Of a DNA stretch of 7,323 nt, positions 1 to 4,896 are shown piece by piece (within the stretch, counting starts at the first letter, position 1; every line of letters begins with the position of its first letter). Position numbers and translations under genes: made by a program. Where the stretch lies: NCBI GenBank assembly GCA_947628975.1, contig CANRBW010000075.1:1-7323 (forward strand). Direction: 5' to 3'. Source of the stretch: an uncultured Oscillospiraceae bacterium. Its GTDB lineage: Bacteria > Bacillota > Clostridia > Oscillospirales > Oscillospiraceae. The notes under the pieces were generated by a model that worked only from the letters and a program-made list of their open reading frames with translations, searched no databases and was not told the origin of the DNA.

Positions 1-1
1 C

Positions 2-493
2 TTTTTGCAGGACCTGGGGGCCCGGACCGGGTGGTTTTCCGCCGGGGAGCTGGCGGATATGATCGCCGTCAGCGAGTCCACCCCGGGGCCCATGGGGGTG
101 AATATGTCCACCTATGTGGGCTTCACCTGCGGCGGGCCCCTGGGGGCGGTGGTGGGGGTGCTGGGACTGGTGACCCCCTCCATCCTGGTGATCCTGCTGG
201 TGTCGCTGTTTCTGAAGAAATTCCGGGACAGCAAGGTGGTGGACGGCGTCTTCCGGGGCCTGCGCCCCGCCTCCACCGCCCTCATCGCCGCCGCCGGGCT
301 CAGCGTGGCCCAGATCGCCTTGCTGCGGGAGGGGACCTCTCCCCTGTCGGTGGCCGGGCTGACCCCCTACTGGCCGGGGATCGCCATCGCCGTGGCGGTG
401 TTCGTCTGCCTGCGGCTGCCGGGGCTGAAAAAGCTCCACCCCATCCTCTATATCGCCGCCGCCGCCGCCCTGGGCGTGATCTTCCGGCTGTGA
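2..493 (+). CDS. Chromate transporter (CHR) family half-protein, 5' truncated by the window edge
   Basis: This is the C-terminal part (about 163 residues) of a short-type CHR-family membrane protein; the reading frame is open to the left edge, so the TTG at 5 is just an internal Leu codon and the true start lies outside. Family signatures are visible: GWFSAGEL near the left end, then a TPGP motif followed by N-x-STYVGF, the most conserved stretch of the CHR domain. At least four hydrophobic segments follow, with charged KKFRDSK and LKKL between them. CHR proteins are linked to chromate efflux in proteobacteria; in Firmicutes the half-size forms usually come as adjacent pairs that assemble together, and their natural substrate is often unknown. 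A partner gene probably lies just upstream. The gene ends at TGA 491-493 and is followed by a promoter for the next gene. A weak 7-bp stem (493-510) has no T-tract and is not a convincing terminator. Family call is firm; chromate as substrate is inference. Confidence 0.85.
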   Translation, partial: FLQDLGARTGWFSAGELADMIAVSESTPGPMGVNMSTYVGFTCGGPLGAVVGVLGLVTPSILVILLVSLFLKKFRDSKVVDGVFRGLRPASTALIAAAGLSVAQIALLREGTSPLSVAGLTPYWPGIAIAVAVFVCLRLPGLKKLHPILYIAAAAALGVIFRL

Positions 494-526
494 GGGGAAC
501 CTTTTCCCCTCCGGCGGCGTCCAAGC

Positions 527-574
527 AGTACCTCCTCTCACAAAATGTAGTTGCATTTTGCCGGGGGAGGTACT
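527..574. repeat. 48-bp imperfect palindrome enclosing a promoter core
   Basis: The left arm 527-547 and right arm 554-574 are inverted repeats around a 6-base centre (TAGTTG). The outer 9 bases pair perfectly (AGTACCTCC with GGAGGTACT), the inner 7 pair perfectly (CAAAATG with CATTTTG), and the middle 5 positions are mostly unpaired; 17 of 21 arm positions match. The -35 of the SLH gene promoter falls at the centre and the first T of its -10 is the last base of the right arm. No T-tract follows, so it is a poor terminator for the upstream CHR gene. It could be an operator for a dimeric or tetrameric repressor, or a small dispersed repeat that supplies a promoter. Structure is seen directly; role is inferred. 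Confidence 0.75.
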
Positions 575-579
575 ATAAT
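551..579 (+). promoter_or_regulatory. Sigma-A-type promoter of the SLH protein gene
   Basis: A perfect -10 box TATAAT lies at 574-579, with a candidate -35 TTGCAT at 551-556 (3 of 6 consensus bases, TTG conserved) and an ideal 17-base spacer. The expected start is near A586 or G587, giving a leader of about 55 bases before the ATG at 641. The -10 match is strong; the -35 is weak, so transcription may depend on an activator or be modulated through the surrounding palindrome. Confidence 0.7.
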
Positions 580-640
580 TTGTGTAGATTGGGAACGTGT
601 GAGGAAGAGACACTAGACCGCTAGCTATGGAGGTGCCGAA

Positions 641-3088
641 ATGAAAGGAAGAAAGCTGCTGGCCCTGGCGTTGGCCCTGGCGCTGGCCCTGGGGCTGAGC
701 GTCCCCGCCCTGGCCGCGGAGTCCACCCATGAGGACTTCCGGGACCTGATGCTCATCAACCCCCTCACCAACGACTACCAGTGGAAATGGGCCTGGCCCA
801 CGGTGGACGACACCCTGCGCCGGGGCCTGTTCATCGGATACACGCCCTACCAGGACGCCCAGGGCAACACCGTCACCGACTTCGGCCCCGGGGACATGGT
901 CACCGAGTCGGTGGGCCTGACCCTCTGCGCCAGGATGATCGTAGACACCGCCCAGCGGGAGACCATCCTGAAGGACCGGCTGGAGCAGATGCGGGAGATC
1001 ATCCCCGGCACCGCCGACGACCCCGACGACCCCAACGCCCCCAATATGTGGTTCCGCCGGGAGGCGGCGACCTGCCTGGAGCTGGGGGTGATCTCGGAGG
1101 AGGACCTGCTAACCCTGCGGGACGCCAACCGGCTGGGCTCCCCCATGAGCAAGGCGGACTTCGCGGTCTATCTGGTCCGGGCCATGGGACTGGAGGACTT
1201 CGCCAAGGGCCTCAACGCCCAGGACCTGTCCGTGTTCAAGGATGAGGCGTCCATCGGCCGGGAGTACCGGCCCTACGTCAAGTTGCTGCACACCTACGGC
1301 GTCCTCACCGGCGACGAGAACCAGAACTTCAACCCCACCCAGGGGATGAACCGGGCGGTGTGCGCCACCATGCTCTCCCGCGCCATAGAGAACATCCTGG
1401 AGGAGCGGGGGGTCGCCGTGGAGCTGCCCCGGTACACCACCTATCCCTTCGCCGCCGGGACCATCCGGGAGGTGAGCGTGAACGCCGACGGGGACCGGGT
1501 GATGACCCTGGACGGCCTGGACGGGGAGCGGACCTTCCCCCTCCCCGCCGCGGCCCAGATCTACCAGAACAATATGCCCGCCAAGACCACCGACCTGAAA
1601 AACGGCTCCTACGCCAAGCTCCGGCTCAACGAGGCGGGAGAGGTGGTGCTGGTCCAGCTGACCCCCGCGGGCACCCTCAGCCAGGTGAAGGGCAAGTGTG
1701 ACAGCGTGGACAGCGAGGGCGTGGTGGTGGACGGCGTGCGCTACGCCGTGGACCGCTTCACCCGCGTCAGCGCCGGCGGCCAGGTGGGGGACGTCTCCGT
1801 CCTCGACCCCAGCGCGGGCTACACCCAGGCGGAGATGACGGTGAACAGCCGCAAGGTGGTGCTGGCCATGACCCTCTCCGGCGGCACCCGGAGGGTGGAC
1901 GGCATCCTCACCGACGTGAACGCCGTGACCCAGGGGACGGTGAGCCGGGTCACCGCCACGGTGAACGCCTTCAACGGCCTGCCCACCACCTATGACGTCA
2001 CAAGCGCCGTGACCGTCACCGCCAAGGGCCAGACCCTGGACGGCCTGAAGGAGAGCTTCGAGGGCAAGCACGTGGTCCTGCGGGTCTCCGACGGGGACTT
2101 CTCCCAGCTCAAGAGCGTGGACGTGGACCTGGACGGCCAGTACATCCAGGGGGTGCTCCAGAGCGTCAACAACAAGCAGAGCCCGGTGAAGGTGGAGATC
2201 ACCCGCGCCGGGGACAGCCGCCGGACCTCCTACGAGGTGGACGAGGAGTGCCAGATCACCTATGAGGGCAAGAGCGCCCTGCTGAAGGACCTGACCTCCG
2301 GCTCCTACGTCACCGCCAAGCTGGAGGGGGCCACCGTCACCGTCCTAGACGCCTGGACCGGGCTGGAGAGCGTGTCGGGCACCCTCAGCGCCGTGACCTA
2401 CGCCGACCCCACCGTGCTGGTGGTCACCGATAAGGACGGGGCCAGGTCCGAGTTCTCCATCCCCCTGGACCAGCTGAAGAACGTGACCATCCTGGTGGAC
2501 GGCGAGGACGGGGACATCACCAACCTGGCCAAGGGGGACAGCGTGGTGGTCACCCTGCGCTACCACACCATCACCCAGATCGACGTGACCCCCAGGGAAG
2601 CTGACGTCACCGGCACCCTGAACGCCATCACCATCAACGCCGACGGCTCAGTGGTGCTGGACGTCCGGCTGCCGGAGGGGACCACCCACGCCTACACCGC
2701 CACCTCCACCACCACCGTCACCAGGGACGGCAAGCCGGTGGACCTGCTGGAGCTGGCCAAGGCCAGGGGGCTGACCGTCTCCCTGGTGACCAACGGGGAC
2801 CAGGCGGTCTCGGTCCAGTACTCCGGCACCGCCACCCCCCAGGACACGGTGGAGGGGACCATCCTGAACAAGGACGACCAGAGCCGCATCGCCACCGTGC
2901 TGGTCTATGACGCCGCCGGGGCCGCCCGGCCGGTGAACGTCCACATCGCCAGCGGCACCACCATCAGCACCGCCGAGGGAACCATCCTGTCCAACATCAC
3001 CCGGCTCAACCCGGGGGACTCCATCCAGGTCTACGGCTCCTACAACGCCGACGGGACTTTCGAGGCCAAGCTGGTGATCCGCCGCTGA
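641..3088 (+). CDS. Secreted SLH-domain protein with tandem beta-rich repeats
   Basis: An 815-residue exported protein. ATG 641 is supported by GGAGG at 629-633 with 7-nt spacing. Residues 1-25 form a signal peptide: MKGRK, an unusually regular Leu-Ala core, then ALA-AE as cleavage site. Three SLH-like domains follow: about 33-101 (FRD, WAWPTVDDTLRRGLFIGY), about 136-184 (CLELGVIS, MSKADFAVYLVRAMG) and about 195-251 (VFKDE, YVKLLHTYGVLTG, NFNPTQGMNRAV). SLH domains bind secondary cell-wall polysaccharide. The canonical TRAE motif is degenerate in all three (TESV, SKAD, NRAV). From about 273 to the end are some seven modules of 70-85 residues, each opening with a V-x-G-x-L/I-type strand (for example VSGTLSAV, VTGTLNAI, VEGTILNK) and ending in short beta strands; they resemble small barrel-like modules and are divergent at DNA level. 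There is no C-terminal sorting signal or membrane anchor. The protein probably sits on the cell wall; ligand or enzymatic activity is not evident. It has its own promoter and a strong terminator. Confidence 0.85.
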   Translation: MKGRKLLALALALALALGLSVPALAAESTHEDFRDLMLINPLTNDYQWKWAWPTVDDTLRRGLFIGYTPYQDAQGNTVTDFGPGDMVTESVGLTLCARMIVDTAQRETILKDRLEQMREIIPGTADDPDDPNAPNMWFRREAATCLELGVISEEDLLTLRDANRLGSPMSKADFAVYLVRAMGLEDFAKGLNAQDLSVFKDEASIGREYRPYVKLLHTYGVLTGDENQNFNPTQGMNRAVCATMLSRAIENILEERGVAVELPRYTTYPFAAGTIREVSVNADGDRVMTLDGLDGERTFPLPAAAQIYQNNMPAKTTDLKNGSYAKLRLNEAGEVVLVQLTPAGTLSQVKGKCDSVDSEGVVVDGVRYAVDRFTRVSAGGQVGDVSVLDPSAGYTQAEMTVNSRKVVLAMTLSGGTRRVDGILTDVNAVTQGTVSRVTATVNAFNGLPTTYDVTSAVTVTAKGQTLDGLKESFEGKHVVLRVSDGDFSQLKSVDVDLDGQYIQGVLQSVNNKQSPVKVEITRAGDSRRTSYEVDEECQITYEGKSALLKDLTSGSYVTAKLEGATVTVLDAWTGLESVSGTLSAVTYADPTVLVVTDKDGARSEFSIPLDQLKNVTILVDGEDGDITNLAKGDSVVVTLRYHTITQIDVTPREADVTGTLNAITINADGSVVLDVRLPEGTTHAYTATSTTTVTRDGKPVDLLELAKARGLTVSLVTNGDQAVSVQYSGTATPQDTVEGTILNKDDQSRIATVLVYDAAGAARPVNVHIASGTTISTAEGTILSNITRLNPGDSIQVYGSYNADGTFEAKLVIRR
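659..694 (+). repeat. 12-bp tandem repeat (3 copies) in the signal peptide
   Basis: Three near-identical 12-bp units (659-670, 671-682, 683-694; type CTGGCCCTGGCG) encode Leu-Ala-Leu-Ala units, residues 7-18 of the SLH protein, with only two base differences among copies. They build the hydrophobic core of the signal peptide. Such in-frame repeats can gain or lose units by replication slippage, which would lengthen or shorten the core without a frameshift. Confidence 0.8.
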
Positions 3089-3126
3089 GTCCGGTGGACC
3101 GAGGCGGATCCAACAGAGCGGAAGAC

Positions 3127-3157
3127 AAGGTGGCGGGTCGCTGACCCGCCACCTTTT
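3127..3157 (+). terminator. Intrinsic terminator after the SLH gene
   Basis: A perfect 13-bp inverted repeat (AAGGTGGCGGGTC at 3127-3139, GACCCGCCACCTT at 3143-3155) with a 3-nt loop ends in TTTT (3154-3157), about 40 bases after the SLH stop codon. The T-tract is short and the downstream gene's Shine-Dalgarno begins at 3161, so some read-through into that gene is plausible. No separate promoter for the downstream gene is recognisable in 3089-3173. Confidence 0.8.
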
Positions 3158-3160
3158 GAA

Positions 3161-3167
3161 AAGGGGG
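3161..3167 (+). promoter_or_regulatory. Ribosome binding site that fixes the GTG start at 3174
   Basis: AAGGGGG sits 6 bases before GTG 3174, a normal spacing. The in-frame ATG at 3168 directly abuts it, and an in-frame TTG at 3156 lies inside the terminator tail with no ribosome binding site, so both are unlikely starts. The hairpin at 3127-3155 ends only 5 bases upstream. Confidence 0.6.
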
Positions 3168-3173
3168 ATGGGC

Positions 3174-4082
3174 GTGAAGCGCAGAGGAGCCGCCCTGGCG
3201 GCGCTGCTGGTCCTGGTGGTCTGCGTCCTGGCCGGGGGGCGGATCCTCTCCGCCCGGGAGGAGGCGGACTTCCCCGTCCTCTCCCCCGCCCCGGTCCGGC
3301 GGGAGCGGCCGGTGCTGGCCTATCTGGGCTCCTCCGCCCACCCCTGGGACCGGGAGCTGACCCAGGCCCTGGAGCGGGCCGCCGGGGAGCGGGACTGGAC
3401 CCTGGTCACCTACGACTGCCGGGGCGGGGCGGAGACCCAGCTGAGGCAGGCGGAGGACCTGGCCCGCCGGGGCGAGGCCCGGTGGGCGGTGCTCTGCCCG
3501 GCGGACGGGGACGGCTCCGGCGCGGCCCTCCTGGAGCGGGCCGGGGTCCGGGTGGTGGTGGTCACCCCCCAGGGGAGCGACGCCGACTGGGGGGAGAGCT
3601 GCCGGGTGTCCCCCGCCCCCGGGGAGCCCTACGCCGCCGCGGCCGCGGCCCTGGACGGGGTGGGGCCGGTGGCGGTGGTCGCCGACCTCCCCGACGACCC
3701 CAGGGCGGAGCCGGCCTGTCAGGCGCTGGCCTCGGCGGGGCTGGAGGTGGACGGGTACGGCGCGTGCTGGGGGGAGGCGGACTACGCCGGGGACTACCTG
3801 GCCCAGGTCCTGGAGCGCCGCCCCCGCCTGGGGGGCGTGCTGGCCTTCAGCCTGGCCGGCGCCCAGGGGGCCAAGGCGGCCCTGCCGGAGGGGCGGGTCC
3901 TCTGCCTGGAGACCGGGGAGGCCGCCCGGTGGGCGCTGGAGCTGGGCGGAGTGGACGGCCTGGTCCAGGTCTCCGGCCAGGAGGCGGCCCGGCAGACGGT
4001 GGCCGCCCTGACCGCCCTGGCCGCCGGCCAGACCCCCGCCCCGGAGCCCCTGGCGGTGGAGGTCCAACTGGGGGCGGACTGA
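3174..4082 (+). CDS. Membrane-anchored type 1 periplasmic-binding-protein-like protein
   Basis: From GTG 3174 this is 302 residues, about the usual length of RbsB-like sugar-binding proteins. Residues 1-21 (KRRG then ALAALLVLVVCVLAGG) are one hydrophobic export or anchor segment; the Cys lacks a lipobox (Val at -1), so it is probably not a lipoprotein. The body shows the type 1 fold pattern: first strand PVLAYLGSS (about 46-54), then YDCRGGAETQLRQAEDLARRG-x-ARWAVLCP (80-109), which mirrors the family's strand, Q-x-x-x-x-x-x-L helix and I-x-x-P segment; VVVVTPQ (128-133), GPVAVVADLPDD and GVLAFSLAGAQGAKAAL follow in order. The family binds sugars or autoinducer-type ligands for ABC importers or sensors. 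The DN-x-x-(A)G segment expected after the 'VVVVTPQ' strand reads SPAPGEPYAAAAAAL, so the usual ligand-contact Asp is missing. No permease, ATPase or kinase is adjacent. Its tail is repeated just downstream. Fold assignment is moderate; ligand unknown. Confidence 0.6.
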   Translation: MKRRGAALAALLVLVVCVLAGGRILSAREEADFPVLSPAPVRRERPVLAYLGSSAHPWDRELTQALERAAGERDWTLVTYDCRGGAETQLRQAEDLARRGEARWAVLCPADGDGSGAALLERAGVRVVVVTPQGSDADWGESCRVSPAPGEPYAAAAAALDGVGPVAVVADLPDDPRAEPACQALASAGLEVDGYGACWGEADYAGDYLAQVLERRPRLGGVLAFSLAGAQGAKAALPEGRVLCLETGEAARWALELGGVDGLVQVSGQEAARQTVAALTALAAGQTPAPEPLAVEVQLGAD

Positions 4083-4161
4083 GGATAGACCGGCGGCCAG
4101 ACCCCCGCCCCGGAGCCCCTGGCGGTGGAGGTCCGGCTGGGGGAGGACTGAGGATAGACCG
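4021..4161. repeat. 69-bp tandem duplication spanning a stop codon
   Basis: Two adjacent 69-bp copies (about 4025-4093 and 4094-4162) differ at only three internal positions plus the last base. Copy 1 encodes the last 18-19 residues of the binding-protein-like gene (QTPAPEPLAVEVQLGAD, stop 4080-4082) plus the trailer GAGGATAGACCG. Copy 2 repeats that tail in the same frame after two stops (TGA 4080, TAG 4086), reading QTPAPEPLAVEVRLGED and its own TGA at 4149-4151. The period is 23 codons, so frame is kept. It is an untranslated duplicate of the C-terminus unless stop read-through occurs. Confidence 0.9.
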
Positions 4162-4172
4162 ATGGAAAACAA

Positions 4173-4206
4173 CGAAAGCCACGCGGAAACTTCCGCGTGG
4201 CTTTCG
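4173..4206. terminator. Bidirectional intrinsic terminator between convergent genes
   Basis: A perfect 16-bp inverted repeat (4173-4188 with 4191-4206, core GCCACGCGGAA) lies between the rightward binding-protein-like gene and the leftward metalloregulator. Read on the minus strand it is followed by TTGTTTT, a good U-tract; read on the plus strand it is followed by the weaker ACTTTGTCTC. It is therefore likely to end transcription from both sides, best for the minus-strand gene. Confidence 0.85.
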
Positions 4207-4255
4207 ACTTTGTCTCAAAAAGCGGCCCGGCCGCCGCTTCCCCCCTGTTTTTCGG

Positions 4256-4278
4256 CCCGCCGGGCCCCTTTCGGCGGG
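4256..4278. repeat. Short GC-rich inverted repeat downstream of the metalloregulator gene
   Basis: CCCGCCG (4256-4262) pairs with CGGCGGG (4272-4278) around a 9-base loop, 32 bases beyond the regulator's stop codon. On the minus strand no T-run follows directly, so it is at best an auxiliary terminator or a 3' stabilising hairpin. In DNA this GC-rich, such a stem may be chance. The rest of 4207-4309 shows no gene. Confidence 0.3.
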
Positions 4279-4309
4279 AGCGCCGGGCCGGTAGGAGCTG
4301 AGGACGGGG

Positions 4310-4708
4310 TCAGGGCCGGTCGGGGGTCCGGGCGTCGGGGAAAAACTGGCCGGTGGCGTGGGCCAGAAGGCGCTCAAAGGTCTCGTCGGACAGGTCGTGC
4401 TCCACCTTGCAGGCGTCCTGCTCGGCCACCGCCCGGTCCACCCCCAGGCGGACGAAGAACTCGGTGAGGAGGCGGTGGCGGTCCCAGGTGCGGCGGGCCA
4501 CCGCCTCCCCCGCCGGGGTCAGGGTGATGACCCCGGAGTCCTCCACCTGGATGTACCCGCTCTCCCGGAGCTTTTTCATGGCGACGCTGACGCTGGGTTT
4601 GGAGTAGCCCAGGTCGGTGACCACGTCGATACTGCGAACCGCCTTGCCCTGTTCGCGCAGCTTCAGGATGGACTCCAGATAGTCCTCCCCCGATTCGTGA
4701 ATGGCCAC
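4310..4708 (-). CDS. DtxR/MntR-family metal-dependent repressor
   Basis: A 132-residue metalloregulator lying divergent to the feo operon and its likely iron-responsive repressor. The start is GTG at 4708 with AGGAAGGG upstream (plus positions 4720-4727; spacing 11, slightly long); no other in-frame start exists nearby. Residues 8-60 form the winged helix: EDYLESILKL, then KAVRSIDVVTDLGYSKPSVSVAMKKLRESGYI, with recognition helix around SKPSVSVAMKKL, and a wing (VEDSGVITLTPAG). Residues 61-132 are the metal-binding dimerisation domain. By alignment from memory with MntR and DtxR, metal ligands are D9, E12, H78, C100, E103 and H104 (DACKVEHDLS). C100 is the DtxR/IdeR-type residue, while D9 and E12 are MntR-type. 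There is no C-terminal SH3-like domain, as in MntR. Fe(II) is the likely effector given the neighbours, Mn(II) the alternative. Family certain; metal and targets inferred. Confidence 0.9.
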   Translation of the reverse strand: MAIHESGEDYLESILKLREQGKAVRSIDVVTDLGYSKPSVSVAMKKLRESGYIQVEDSGVITLTPAGEAVARRTWDRHRLLTEFFVRLGVDRAVAEQDACKVEHDLSDETFERLLAHATGQFFPDARTPDRP

Positions 4709-4744
4709 GGGAACCGCCGCCCTTCCTCTGCCTGACTTAGTTAC

Positions 4745-4773
4745 AGACTAGCACAACCTGTCCCAAAGGGCAA
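4745..4773 (-). promoter_or_regulatory. Candidate promoter of the metalloregulator gene
   Basis: On the minus strand TTGCCC (plus 4768-4773) and TAGTCT (plus 4745-4750) are 17 bases apart, and the -10 is preceded by TGC, an extended -10 signature. Both hexamers are imperfect. Overlapping it on the plus strand is TTAGT-TACAG-ACTA (4737-4750), which resembles the half-sites of the feo operator and might allow autoregulation. Low certainty. Confidence 0.35.
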
Positions 4774-4793
4774 GAAAAATTTTCAAAATGGGG

Positions 4794-4822
4794 TTGACAA
4801 ACCGATGCGGTTTGTCTATACT
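4794..4822 (+). promoter_or_regulatory. Sigma-A-type promoter of the feoA-feoA-feoB operon
   Basis: A perfect -35 TTGACA (4794-4799) and near-perfect -10 TATACT (4817-4822) are separated by exactly 17 bases. The expected start is at about 4829-4830. This is a strong promoter, suited to a gene set that is on by default and switched off by a repressor when iron is sufficient. Two palindromes overlap its spacer and start region. Confidence 0.88.
4796..4816. promoter_or_regulatory. 21-bp palindrome in the feo promoter spacer (candidate operator)
   Basis: GACAAACCG (4796-4804) and CGGTTTGTC (4808-4816) are perfect 9-bp inverted arms around ATG. The palindrome starts inside the -35 hexamer and stops one base before the -10, so a bound dimer would block RNA polymerase. 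Its half-site differs from the ACTAACC motif downstream, so it may be bound by a different regulator or with different affinity. Palindrome seen; operator role inferred. Confidence 0.6.
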
Positions 4823-4857
4823 AACCACGTCGGCGGTTAGTAAATACTAACCGCCGA
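4820..4857. promoter_or_regulatory. ACTAACC/GGTTAGT operator cluster and 5' leader hairpin of feo
   Basis: A perfect 12-bp inverted repeat (TCGGCGGTTAGT at 4830-4841, ACTAACCGCCGA at 4846-4857, loop AAAT) begins at the expected transcription start. A third half-site, ACTAACC at 4820-4826, overlaps the -10 and can pair with GGTTAGT (4835-4841) instead. TTAG/CTAA palindromes are typical of DtxR/IdeR-type boxes (IdeR consensus contains GGTTAG and CTAACC), so this is the best candidate binding site for the adjacent repressor. In RNA the same repeat would form a hairpin at the extreme 5' end of the feo mRNA. Confidence 0.7.
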
Positions 4858-4896
4858 ATGCCGGAGCCCGACGGTCCGGAGAGAGGAGGCGCGGCG

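Noticed and set aside
493..510. Possible terminator of the CHR-family gene (AGGGGAA-CCTT-TTCCCCT)
   Set aside because: Only a 7-bp stem with no T-tract after it, in GC-rich DNA; not enough to call.
586..640. Riboswitch in the SLH gene leader
   Set aside because: The leader is only about 55 bases, with no stable stem set or recognisable aptamer pattern.
1109..2071. Long minus-strand open frame opposite the SLH gene
   Set aside because: It is His/Gly/Val-rich low-complexity translation expected from the antisense of GC-rich coding DNA, with no domain and fully inside a well-supported gene.
3156..3173. Earlier starts TTG 3156 or ATG 3168 for the binding-protein-like gene
   Set aside because: TTG lies in the terminator tail and ATG directly abuts the Shine-Dalgarno; GTG 3174 has correct spacing.
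4021..4161. CRISPR-like or attachment-site reading of the two 69-bp copies
   Set aside because: The copies abut without spacers, are only two, and one is coding sequence; no integrase or cas gene is present.
3006..4172. 388-codon minus-strand open frame opposite the binding-protein-like gene
   Set aside because: Gly/Pro/Arg/Leu-rich antisense shadow. Its repeated segment only reflects the 69-bp tandem duplication.
3482..4294. 270-codon plus-strand frame, extremely Gly/Pro/Arg-rich, running past the tandem repeat
   Set aside because: An out-of-frame shadow of the binding-protein-like gene; the composition is that of frame-shifted GC-rich DNA and it crosses a strong terminator hairpin.
4858..4896. 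N-terminal extension of the first FeoA from ATG 4858
   Set aside because: No ribosome binding site, the codon lies at the edge of the operator palindrome, and the extra 13 residues (PEPDGPERGGAA) are not FeoA-like; ATG 4897 has GGAGG at 7 bases.
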